In this document: positions 7,480 to 14,446 of the stretch, piece by piece
Layout of the letters: every line of letters begins with the position of its first letter
How positions within the stretch are numbered: the first letter of the stretch is position 1
Origin: Opitutus sp. GAS368
GTDB taxonomy: Bacteria > Verrucomicrobiota > Verrucomicrobiia > Opitutales > Opitutaceae
DNA length: 40,158 nt
Assembly: GCA_945871005.1 (NCBI GenBank)
Contig: CAMBUJ010000009.1
Span: 1 to 40,158, forward strand
Reading direction: 5' to 3'
Made by a program: the position numbers and the translations under genes
Notes under the pieces: generated by a model
What the model saw: the letters and a program-made list of their open reading frames with translations, nothing else
What the model was told of the DNA's origin: nothing
Databases searched by the model: none

Positions 7480-8190
7480 TTAATCCTTGTGGTTAATTGG
7501 CTTGAAGTACGCGGATTCGGTTCGGTTTTCGTCGGGGCAATGCCATTCAGCTCGGCCCGTTTGGGTATCAATAATGATGTGCTGAGGAATCTTAGCGGTC
7601 AGGTCGCAACCTGGGTTGAGGCAGAGACTATCGCCGATATGTGCATGCCACTTCTTGGGTTCATGCACATGGCCACAGAGCACCAGTCGTGGCTTGTGCG
7701 CCCAGATCGCATCGCTGACTTCGGGGTCACCGTCGTCACGCAGCGAGTTCGGGGAAACAGCCAATACGGTTCCTGCGGGCGGGGCGTGGACCACCACGAT
7801 GTCTGTGGCCGAGGGCCAAGTCCAAGGCACTGCTGCTCTGCCGCACCACGGCACCACCCCTATTGACAGTGGTCCCGACCAAAGTTGTTCGTCCACAATC
7901 AGGCCGGGGCGACTCAGTTCCCGTAGCCAAGCGCCACTGCGCGTTTGTGTACCCGTGCGGAGATCGGGCAAAACATCGTGGTTGCCCGAACACACAAGAA
8001 GCGGGCGTTTGGGCGAGCAGGGAAACGCCGCCAACTGTGCGCTCCACCGCTCGACCTGGGCAGGGGTTTTATCGAACTGATTAAGCATGTCACCCGCCAG
8101 GGCAATTGCATCATAATTAGCCGCTTGTGAGGAAAGCCAAGTGAACCAATCCAAGCGAAAGTGGAAATCCGCGACGTGGAGGATTTTCAT
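7480..8190 (-). CDS. Calcineurin-like metallophosphoesterase 2
   Basis: 236 aa, intact metal-binding set: 'ADFH' (D8, H10), 'GDML' (33-36), 'GNHD' (69-72), 'HAPP' (135-138) and 'GHVH' (173-176). It is a diverged paralogue of phosphoesterase 1, sharing the arrangement around GNHD, the 'WLRxLxRPG' segment after it and the 'KPRLVLCGHVHEPKKW' region. Like its partner it has no signal peptide. In the second motif the usual GDxxD/GDxxN is 'GDMLNQ', still an acceptable metal ligand set. It starts 11 bp after the 77-aa gene and is almost certainly co-transcribed with it. Two non-identical phosphoesterases in one cluster suggest separate substrates or a heteromer. Confidence 0.9.
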   Translation of the reverse strand: MKILHVADFHFRLDWFTWLSSQAANYDAIALAGDMLNQFDKTPAQVERWSAQLAAFPCSPKRPLLVCSGNHDVLPDLRTGTQTRSGAWLRELSRPGLIVDEQLWSGPLSIGVVPWCGRAAVPWTWPSATDIVVVHAPPAGTVLAVSPNSLRDDGDPEVSDAIWAHKPRLVLCGHVHEPKKWHAHIGDSLCLNPGCDLTAKIPQHIIIDTQTGRAEWHCPDENRTESAYFKPINHKD

Positions 8191-8201
8191 GGAGGCGTTA
8201 C

Positions 8202-8435
8202 TTATTGGTCGAGCAGCACCTGCAGTTTTAGGCGAAGGGGTTCACGTTCTGCACGGCCGTCGATCGACGAATAGGCGAGGTATTCGAGGAGGATTGATTT
8301 TAACTCCGCTGCTCGCCTGCCGGCGCTCATGAGAATCGCATCGCGCTCGGCCCCGTCTCCAGCGGCACGTAAGATCGCTTCAATTTCGGCCCGCACCGCA
8401 GGTGGTTGCTGGGCAAATAGTTCATTTTTGATCAT
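8202..8435 (-). CDS. Small hypothetical protein heading the phosphoesterase cluster
   Basis: 77 aa, starting 'MIKNELFAQQPPAVRAEIEA', mostly helical and strongly charged, with no recognisable catalytic motif, signal or membrane segment. It is the first gene downstream of the promoter at 8486-8515 and ends 11 bp before phosphoesterase 2, so it belongs to the same transcript. The size and composition would suit a small regulatory, adaptor or antitoxin-like partner, but that is only inference. No family is recognised. Confidence 0.65.
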   Translation of the reverse strand: MIKNELFAQQPPAVRAEIEAILRAAGDGAERDAILMSAGRRAAELKSILLEYLAYSSIDGRAEREPLRLKLQVLLDQ

Positions 8436-8485
8436 GGGTGTGTACTCTAGGTATTTTGGGGTTCGGCACTTCGTTCGTTCTTTTC

Positions 8486-8515
8486 AGTATAGCACGCGAT
8501 TGGTCGCATTTTTAA
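8486..8515 (-). promoter_or_regulatory. Sigma70-like promoter for the phosphoesterase cluster
   Basis: On the minus strand TTAAAA (8510-8515), an 18-bp spacer and TATACT (8486-8491), about 50 bp upstream of the ATG of the 77-aa gene. The -10 is one base from consensus; the -35 is weak. It is the only good promoter seen ahead of the cluster. Confidence 0.5.
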
Positions 8516-9164
8516 GATTTCTGACGGTTCGCGAATTTGGCGCTGGGGCCTTAGCTCCATCTCTAGTTTTGGGTGGTTCGGTAAGCGCTGCGAGACGCTC
8601 AAATAATGCCTAGCAGCGTTGGTAGAAGTTATGAGAACCGGCCTGGCTGGCTCGAAACCATTGCCCATTTCCCCCCGTCTCTAGCTACCTGCCATTCCCC
8701 CGATGGCATGAGGGCAATCCGGCCATTACGTAAAATGGCGCTACGTTACTTAACGTAATGGGTGGGTGGGCGGATCCAAGTGGACTGCCTCAGTTCTAAC
8801 TTTCTACCCACTTCTAGCTACGTCTATCTGAAATCGAGTATAACTGAGTATAAGCTGCTATAATTTCACAAGCCACTGTTTAGTAATAGTTAATATCCAC
8901 TTGTGGATCCATCGAGCAGATATCGAGGCACACTCGACTGGGCCTGTTCAGGGCGTTTTTCCGTATCAAGGAGATGCGGACATGGACGACCGCCCGCCGA
9001 TTGGTGGATTGAGAATTCTGCCGCACCTGCGCGCCGTGGAGGCTAATGGCAGCCAGAATAAGACGATAGTTGCCACCCCTTACGGTATTTCGCCGGTTTA
9101 TCCATGGCCGCCAGCTAGGTATCTGCTATGGATGGAGTGCGTTCAGTCGGGGGTCGAACTACGA
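8516..9164. other. Gene-poor spacer with an inverted repeat
   Basis: About 650 bp with no convincing gene. It contains an inverted repeat CATTACGT (8724-8731) / ACGTAATG (8753-8760) with a nested GTTACTTAAC-type palindrome between the arms. It also holds a tandem GAGTATAA / GAGTATAA-like stretch followed by TATAAT around 8838-8865 that could be a plus-strand promoter without an obvious target. The plus ORF 8901-9521 is judged a shadow of the gene at 9165-9557. Confidence 0.5.
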
Positions 9165-9557
9165 CTAGAGCCTACCCTTAAATCGACCGGCAGAAGAAAT
9201 CGATTCGATACTCTCACCCTCAGGGAAATCAAATATTACCAATGGTTTAAGCCTCATGTCGGTCTTCTGATGGATTTCCGCCATCGAAATCTTAACCTGC
9301 CACTTATAAAAATTATCCATGAGTTCGTTTTCCGAAACATTAACCGATCCATCGGAGAGGACTTGATTTTTCAAGGTACGGTGAAGAACCACTCCAAGCA
9401 TAAAAATCCCCCACAAGTAAGAGGAGGGACTGCCATCGTCTTTGTTGTGCGTCCAATGGCGAATAAACCGTTCAGGCAAATCATGTGTCGTCACATTTGG
9501 ATTCGTTTTGATCCACTCTAGGCTTTCTTTAAAAAATAACGGTTCAGGATTTTTCAT
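9165..9557 (-). CDS. Hypothetical protein, 130 aa
   Basis: Moderately AT-rich ORF with ordinary protein composition: 'MKNPEPLFFKESLEWIKTNP', a hydrophobic segment 'YLWGIFMLGVVLHRTLKN', then 'ELMDNFYKWQVKISMAEIHQK'. The hydrophobic stretch is too short and too interrupted to call a transmembrane helix. No family is recognised. It is preferred over the overlapping plus-strand ORF because of its natural amino-acid pattern and because its start faces a divergent regulator. The spacer to the XRE gene holds a perfect palindrome, so the regulator may control this gene. Confidence 0.55.
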   Translation of the reverse strand: MKNPEPLFFKESLEWIKTNPNVTTHDLPERFIRHWTHNKDDGSPSSYLWGIFMLGVVLHRTLKNQVLSDGSVNVSENELMDNFYKWQVKISMAEIHQKTDMRLKPLVIFDFPEGESIESISSAGRFKGRL

Positions 9558-9602
9558 GCCGAAAATGTACGACTGAAAACGCTAAAAAGCACAAGGTAAA
9601 AA

Positions 9603-9616
9603 CCATCTATAGATGG
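9603..9616. promoter_or_regulatory. Perfect 14-bp palindrome, probable XRE operator
   Basis: CCATCTATAGATGG is identical to its own reverse complement. It lies 37 bp before the likely ATG of the XRE gene and 46 bp from the divergent 130-aa gene, the classic position of an autoregulatory operator. Confidence 0.55.
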
Positions 9617-9652
9617 TGTCGAGTCTGGGTGATTGTCGGTAGAATGCAAGGG

Positions 9653-9883
9653 ATGCCCAGTGAATTCAGCCTGTTACCCAAACAATTGGGACGTACCGTT
9701 CGACAACTCCGTGTTGAGGCAGGGCTGAGCCAGCAGGTATTGGCTGAAAAAGCCAATTTGGCACTCAATTTCGTGGGTGAAATCGAGCGAGGAGAGAAAA
9801 ATGCCTCGCTGGAAACCACGCTACGTTTGGCCCGCGCACTAGGACTTTCAGGGGCCGAGCTATTGCAGCGTGTTGGGGTGTGA
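9653..9883 (+). CDS. XRE-family transcriptional regulator
   Basis: 76 aa from ATG 9653 (ATG 9644 and GTG 9629 are alternatives; the conserved domain begins just after residue 9). The HTH_3 domain is complete: 'LGRTVRQLRVEAGLSQQVLA' then 'LALNFVGEIERGEKNASL' with the recognition helix around 'ALNFVGEIERG', then 'TLRLARALGLSGAELL'. Length and layout match single-domain regulators of mobile elements, restriction systems and toxin-antitoxin loci. The palindrome just upstream is a likely binding site. No methylase or nuclease gene is adjacent, so it may control the divergent 130-aa gene or be what is left of a larger system. Confidence 0.85.
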   Translation: MPSEFSLLPKQLGRTVRQLRVEAGLSQQVLAEKANLALNFVGEIERGEKNASLETTLRLARALGLSGAELLQRVGV

Positions 9884-10682
9884 CGTCATTTGGCCGCTAA
9901 GAGCGGTCAAGCCTTCTCCGCCCGCGCTGCAATGAATCGAGGCGTTTCTTTCAGACGGCCAGCCGATGAAGACCTGTAAAAACAGGAATTTGGAAAACCC
10001 AAGTCTGCGCCATGATCACCTTCGAACCGCCGTTACTCAAATTACGCTTTCGAATTCAACCGATCGATTTTTCCTAGGGCACGATCAATCGACACTTCAT
10101 CCGAATTCTTCGGAAATTCGCCAGCCGCAGGCCGATGGACCATTTAAAACGAGTGGTCAGTGTGGCATGAAATTAATGGATCAGCTTTTACCGCTAAGGT
10201 AACCGGATTGATTCCTGCAAAATCGACACTGTAACCGCAGAGGAAATACATTAGCCGGCTCTTTTTCGGAAAGGGAAATGCGGGGGACCGAAGCATTGCC
10301 CACGGTATTTTCCGCTAGGGGCGGCGAATTGCTTCCATTTCTCCGTTATAGAAAAGAATATGCTTCCTGCCGTATTTTTCTCATGCGCCTTACCTATGGA
10401 GCGACTTTTCGAGATCGGGAGTGGAATTGATTCCGCAGAGCGTGGGAAATAGGTACAAACGACAAACCTGCGGTTAGGTTGCCAGTTGACGTGGCAACCA
10501 GCACCGAGGCCAAGTCTGGCCCCGTTTCGTTTCCAGGGCATGCCCGTTGCGTTCCTGCTGCGCCTGGCCGCCCGCCTGCGTGATGACCCGGTGCGCTATT
10601 ACCCGACCTCGACGAAGTTCCCCGCGCTTACCTCGACTGCCAGTGCCCCTTCCTGCTCGAGACTCTCGTCGAGGCCGGCGCC
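9884..10682. other. Non-coding junction between accessory island and housekeeping region
   Basis: About 800 bp without a convincing gene. The left two thirds are AT-richer and look decayed; near 10480 the composition switches to the high GC of the following genes. Features seen: a weak hairpin GGCCGCT/AGCGGTC right after the XRE gene (9892-9908, no T-tract); an inverted repeat at 10477-10499; and a plus-strand frame after a TGA at 10584 reading 'PDLDEVPRAYLDCQCPFLLE' (from 10602) that looks protein-like but is not identified. No tRNA or integrase was found. Confidence 0.5.
10477..10499. repeat. Inverted repeat at the composition boundary
   Basis: GGTTGCCA (10477-10484), a 7-base spacer, then TGGCAACC (10492-10499); perfect 8-bp arms exactly where base composition changes. 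It could be a recombination or attachment remnant or a hairpin; no partner copy is visible in the window. Confidence 0.45.
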
Positions 10683-12221
10683 TCAGGTGCCGCAAAAGGT
10701 GCGATACGCCTCCCCGCCTTGCGGGCCCGGTTCCCGCGCCGCTGGGTCCGCGCCGGCGTAGTCGTAGGGCGAGGACAAGTCTGCCAGCAGTCGCGTCATC
10801 ACGCTCAAGTCGCCGCGTTCGGCCGCGTTCAGCGCGGCTTCCACCCGGTGGTTGCGCGCAATCACCGCCGGGCTGTTCGCCTGACGCAGTCGCAGCGATT
10901 CGGCCTCGGTTTGCTCCTGCCGTGCCAGTCGCTGCCGCCACCGGGCCATCCACGAGGTCAACTCCGCATCGTCGCCGGCCCCGGTGATGGGGCCGCAACC
11001 CGCGGCGGTGGCCTCGGCTAGCGCGGCAAAGGTGTTGGTATAATCCGCCTTCGTGGTCTGCATCCACAGCAGCAGCGATTCCGCCAACGCGGCGTCTTCC
11101 GGCTCGGCGTTGAACAGTCCCAACTTGCCGCGCATCCCCGCCAACCAGTGGTGTTGATAGAGCTCGGCGAACTCGCCCAGCGCCGCCTGCGCCAGCGCCA
11201 CCGCGCGCTCCTCCTCCGGGTGCAGTAGCGGCAGTACGGCCTCGGCCAGCCGGGACAGGTTCCACTGGGTGATCTTCGGCTGGTTGCCATACGCGTAGCG
11301 CCCGTGCCGGTCGATCGAACTGAACACCGTGGCCGGGTCATAGGCGTCCATAAATGCGCAGGGGCCGTAGTCGATCGTCTCGCCGGAAAGCGCCACGTTG
11401 TCGGTGTTGAGCACGCCGTGGACAAACCCCACCAGCATCCAACGCGCCACCAACGCGGCCTGGCGCGCCACCACCGCGTTGAGCAGGGCGAGCGCCGGAT
11501 TCGGCGACCCCGCTTTTTCCGGATAATGCCGCTGAAGCGTGTAATCGACCAGTGCGCCCAGCTCCGCGAGGTCGCCGCGCGCCGCCGCCCCCGCCACGGT
11601 GCCCACGCGCAGGTGGCTGGCCGCCACCCGGGTGAGGACCGCGCCGGGACGAGCCTCGTTCCGCCAGACCGGTTCGCCGGTGGCGGCCACCGCAAGGCTG
11701 CGAGTGGTCGGGATGCCCAGAGCGGCCATTGCTTCACTGATGATGTATTCGCGTAACATCGGGCCGAGCGCCGCCCGCCCATCACCGCGCCGCGAATACG
11801 GCGTCGGCCCCGCGCCCTTGAGCTGAATGTCCCAGCGCGCCCCGGCCGGACTGAGCTGTTCACCGAGAAGGATGGCGCGCCCGTCGCCCAGGGTGGTGAA
11901 GTGGCCGTATTGGTGCCCCGAATAAGTCTGGGCCAGCGGCTGTGCCCCCGGCGGCAGCTGATTGCCCGCAAAGATCGCTGCGCCGTCTGCTCCCGCCAGC
12001 GCGACCGCATCCAGACCCAGCTCAAGGGCGAGGCGTTGGTTGAAGGCGACGAGCTGGGGCGCGCGTACGGGGCTGGGCAACACTTCGGCCCATAACCCGG
12101 CCGGCAGTCGCGCATACGAGTGATCCAGGCGCCAACCGCCGGGGGTTGCCGGCGTGCGCTGAGCGTCCGCAGGCGAACCCTCGCGAGAACCTGCCCCGGC
12201 GTGGAAATCGTTTTGAGCCAT
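10683..12221 (-). CDS. selO: Protein adenylyltransferase SelO (YdiU family)
   Basis: 512 aa pseudokinase-fold enzyme of the SelO family, which transfers AMP from ATP to Ser/Thr/Tyr of target proteins and is linked to redox stress. Diagnostic stretches: 'YSGHQYGHFTTLGDGRA' near residue 100, 'QLKGAGPTPYSRRGDGRA' with the ATP-contacting lysine, 'GFVHGVLNTDNVALSG' with the metal-binding Asn, and the following 'DYG' aspartate. The C-terminus ends 'YRTFCGT', with a cysteine in the region where eukaryotic SelO carries selenocysteine. The N-terminal ~25 residues are variable; the ATG at 12221 is used, with no clear ribosome-binding site. It is the first gene of the high-GC housekeeping part and is divergent from metX. 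Confidence 0.95.
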   Translation of the reverse strand: MAQNDFHAGAGSREGSPADAQRTPATPGGWRLDHSYARLPAGLWAEVLPSPVRAPQLVAFNQRLALELGLDAVALAGADGAAIFAGNQLPPGAQPLAQTYSGHQYGHFTTLGDGRAILLGEQLSPAGARWDIQLKGAGPTPYSRRGDGRAALGPMLREYIISEAMAALGIPTTRSLAVAATGEPVWRNEARPGAVLTRVAASHLRVGTVAGAAARGDLAELGALVDYTLQRHYPEKAGSPNPALALLNAVVARQAALVARWMLVGFVHGVLNTDNVALSGETIDYGPCAFMDAYDPATVFSSIDRHGRYAYGNQPKITQWNLSRLAEAVLPLLHPEEERAVALAQAALGEFAELYQHHWLAGMRGKLGLFNAEPEDAALAESLLLWMQTTKADYTNTFAALAEATAAGCGPITGAGDDAELTSWMARWRQRLARQEQTEAESLRLRQANSPAVIARNHRVEAALNAAERGDLSVMTRLLADLSSPYDYAGADPAAREPGPQGGEAYRTFCGT

Positions 12222-12288
12222 GCGTGAGCCTCACTCGGAGGTTCACGGACGTCGAGAGGCGCATTGGGGGAATCGAGGAACGGCGGGT

Positions 12289-12330
12289 GGAGCCGAGCTG
12301 GAGCTCCGCGGTCCGGCCGGAGCGCCGAGA
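12289..12330. repeat. Dispersed palindromic element, copy 1 (partial)
   Basis: GGAGCCGAGCTGGAGCTCCG followed by CGGTCCGG..GGAGCGCCGAG; same element as at 14319-14371 and 21847-21897. This copy lacks the closing GAGCTCCAGCTCGGC arm, reading GATTCAGCG instead. It lies in the selO-metX divergent spacer. Confidence 0.8.
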
Positions 12331-12402
12331 TTCAGCGCAGTTGGGTTTTCTCACTTCTTGCCATTTTCCCCCGCGAACCGTTGTTTGCCTGCTTTCCACG
12401 CC

Positions 12403-13650
12403 ATGAACGACGCCGCCTCAGAACCCACCGCCTCCGCCCGCTCCGAACCCGGAGAGGTCGGTCTCGTGGAGCCGCGCGACTTCGTTTCCCCCGCGCCGTT
12501 CACTTTTGATAACGGCCTGTCCATTCCTGGGTTCACCCTGCGCTACGAGACCTACGGGCGGCTCAACGCCACCGGCGACAACGCCGTGCTCGTCTGCCAC
12601 GCCCTCTCCGGCGACCACCACTGCGCGGGCATTCACTCTCTCACCGACAAAAAACCCGGCTGGTGGAACAACCTGATCGGCCCGGGCAAGGCGGTTGATA
12701 CCAACAAGTTTTTTGTCCTCTGCGCCAATGTCCTCGGCGGCTGCCAGGGCTCGACCGGCCCGTCCTCGATCGATCCGCGCACAGGCCAGGCCTACGGGAT
12801 CACCTTCCCCGCAGTCACCATCCGCGACATGGTGCGCACCCAGAAGCGCTGGCTCGACTCACTCGGAGTGCGCAGTCTCTACGGGGTGATCGGCGGCTCG
12901 ATGGGCGGCATGCAGGTGCTGCAATGGAGCCTTGAATACCCCGCCTTTGTGCAACGTGCCCTGGCCATGGCCACCACCGCGCGCGAGGGGGCGCAGGCCA
13001 TTGCCTTCAACGAGGTCGGCCGCCAAGCGATCCTCCAGGATCCCGAGTGGAACCACGGTTATTACCCCAAGGGCGGCGGCCCGCGCGTCGGCCTGGCCAT
13101 CGCACGCATGATGGCTCACATCACCTACCTTTCCGACGCGTCGATGGATCGCAAATTCGGCCGCAAGGCGGTGGCCGCTCATCACAAGACCGCTCCAGGC
13201 ACCCTCGCGACCGGCGCCGCCAGCGCGCCCCTCGGGGCCAACGAGGCCTCGAGCCTGTCGATGGAGGGCGTCGATCCGGTCGCGCCCGCGGCCACCTTTG
13301 ACGTGCGTTTCGAGGTGGAGAGTTACCTGCGTTATCAGGGGCAGAGTTTTATTAACCGCTTCGACGCCAATTCGTACCTCTACATCACGCGCGCCCTCGA
13401 CCAGTTCGACTTGGCCGCCACCCACGGCTCGCTGGAAAAAGCCTTCGCCGGGGTGCAGGCCGCGACGTTGGTGGTGGGCTTCACCAGCGACTGGCTGTTC
13501 CCGCCCGAGCAGAACCGCGCCATCGCCCTGGCCCTGCTGCGCGCCGGCAAACGCGTCAGCTACGCCGAACTCGCCACCGACCTCGGCCACGATTCCTTCC
13601 TGCTCGAGTCCCCGCAGATTTACGATCTGGTGCGCGGGTTTTTGAACTGA
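12403..13650 (+). CDS. metX: Homoserine O-acetyltransferase MetX
   Basis: Alpha/beta-hydrolase-fold acyltransferase that activates homoserine in methionine synthesis. The track ORF runs from 12220, but its first 61 codons include the dispersed repeat and are not protein-like; ATG 12403 gives 415 aa with the expected N-terminal 'FTFDNGLSIPGFTLRYETYG'. The nucleophile elbow is 'GGSMGGMQ' (Ser about 166), the Asp is in 'GFTSDWLFPPEQ' and the His in 'DLGHDSFLLE'. An Ala/Ser-rich insertion of about 40 residues around 'HHKTAPGTLATGAASAPL' interrupts the lid region and is not typical. Whether it uses acetyl- or succinyl-CoA cannot be settled by eye. metW follows closely, the usual partner arrangement. 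Confidence 0.93.
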   Translation: MNDAASEPTASARSEPGEVGLVEPRDFVSPAPFTFDNGLSIPGFTLRYETYGRLNATGDNAVLVCHALSGDHHCAGIHSLTDKKPGWWNNLIGPGKAVDTNKFFVLCANVLGGCQGSTGPSSIDPRTGQAYGITFPAVTIRDMVRTQKRWLDSLGVRSLYGVIGGSMGGMQVLQWSLEYPAFVQRALAMATTAREGAQAIAFNEVGRQAILQDPEWNHGYYPKGGGPRVGLAIARMMAHITYLSDASMDRKFGRKAVAAHHKTAPGTLATGAASAPLGANEASSLSMEGVDPVAPAATFDVRFEVESYLRYQGQSFINRFDANSYLYITRALDQFDLAATHGSLEKAFAGVQAATLVVGFTSDWLFPPEQNRAIALALLRAGKRVSYAELATDLGHDSFLLESPQIYDLVRGFLN

Positions 13651-13681
13651 TCCCGTGCCTACGCCCGCCGCCCTCCCGCCC

Positions 13682-14290
13682 ATGTCCCGCCAATCCCACC
13701 TCAAGCGCACGGTCGATATGCAGATCATCGCCGACTGGGTCGAACCCGGCTCTCGCGTGCTCGATCTGGGCTGTGGGCGCGGCGTGCTTTTGGAATACCT
13801 CGTGCACAGCAAACAGGTGCATGCGGTCGGGGTGGACCTCGATTTTGATAAAATCTCGGCCTGCGTGCGCCGCGGCCTGACCGCCTATCAAGGCGACATG
13901 ATGGCGCTGATGCGCGCTCTGCCGGAGAACCACTTCGACCGGGTGATTTGTTCGCGCACACTCGAGGAGTTGCCCGACCCCGGCGCGATCATCGAGCAGG
14001 CGCTGCGCATTGGGCGCACGGTGACGGTGGGTTTTGTGAACCACGGGTATTGGAAAAACCGTACGGCGGCGTTTTTTAGCGGCCGCAAGCCCCGCAACTC
14101 CGTGTACACCACCGCGTGGTACGAGAGCCGCCCGAGCAACCCGGCGTCGATCGCCGACTTCGAGGATTTTTGCGCGCTGCGCGAGCTGAGGATCGCCCGC
14201 CGGGCCCACTTGCATGGCGATTGGAAAACCACCTGCCGCTTTGCGCCCAATTTGTTCGCCGGCTACGCGCTCTACGACCTGACGCGCTGA
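13682..14290 (+). CDS. metW: Methionine biosynthesis protein MetW
   Basis: Class I SAM-dependent methyltransferase-fold protein commonly paired with metX. The track starts at GTG 13655, five bases after metX; ATG 13682 removes a Pro/Ala-rich leader and puts 'MSRQSHLKRTVDMQIIADWV' at the N-terminus, closer to the family. The SAM motif I is 'VLDLGCGRGVLLEYL', followed by 'GVDLDFDKI', then 'FDRVICSRTLEEL'. The C-terminal 'TAWYESRPSNPASIADFEDF' is characteristic of MetW. MetW is reported to assist or form a complex with MetX-type acyltransferases in several bacteria; that role is inferred here from position. 202 aa is normal length. Confidence 0.92.
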   Translation: MSRQSHLKRTVDMQIIADWVEPGSRVLDLGCGRGVLLEYLVHSKQVHAVGVDLDFDKISACVRRGLTAYQGDMMALMRALPENHFDRVICSRTLEELPDPGAIIEQALRIGRTVTVGFVNHGYWKNRTAAFFSGRKPRNSVYTTAWYESRPSNPASIADFEDFCALRELRIARRAHLHGDWKTTCRFAPNLFAGYALYDLTR

Positions 14291-14318
14291 GCGCGGGGTG
14301 AGGGGGAGGGGACCGGGA

Positions 14319-14371
14319 GGAGCCGAGCTGGAGCTCCGCGGTCCGGGCGGAGCGCCGAGCTCCAGCTCGGC
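14319..14371. repeat. Dispersed palindromic element, copy 2 (complete)
   Basis: AGCCGAGCTGGAGCTC (14321-14336) and GAGCTCCAGCTCGGC (14357-14371) form a long inverted repeat around a GC-rich centre CGCGGTCCGGGCGGAGCGCC. It lies between the convergent ends of metW and the sugar kinase, where it could also stop transcription. Confidence 0.85.
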
Positions 14372-14377
14372 ATGGGG

Positions 14378-14424
14378 AATCGAAACCGAGAACGAGTAGG
14401 AGTAAGAGAACGAGAACGATTACG
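14378..14424. repeat. Degenerate GAGAACGAGTAG microsatellite-like tract
   Basis: Purine-rich imperfect repetition of GAGAACGA / GAGTAGGA units following dispersed element 2; a shorter version (GATCGAGAACGAGGACG) follows element 3 at about 21911-21930, so the two repeat types travel together. Confidence 0.55.
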
Positions 14425-14446
14425 GCGGGAGGGACTTAACGACCCG

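Noticed and set aside
5921-8190. Phosphoesterases as PPP-type protein phosphatases
   Set aside because: They have GNHD and GHVH motifs, not the GDxVDRG/GNHE set of that class.
8901-9521. 206-aa plus-strand ORF
   Set aside because: It overlaps the more natural minus-strand gene 9165-9557, has patchy composition and no recognisable domain; judged a shadow.
9892-9908. GGCCGCT/AGCGGTC hairpin as terminator of the XRE gene
   Set aside because: Short stem and no T-tract; not strong enough to call.
10474-11265. 263-aa minus-strand ORF and other long frames over selO
   Set aside because: Gly/Arg/Ala-rich translation in the wrong frame of selO; typical high-GC shadow ORF.
12220-12402. N-terminal extension of the metX ORF
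   Set aside because: It runs through a dispersed repeat and has no family similarity; the ATG at 12403 fits MetX.
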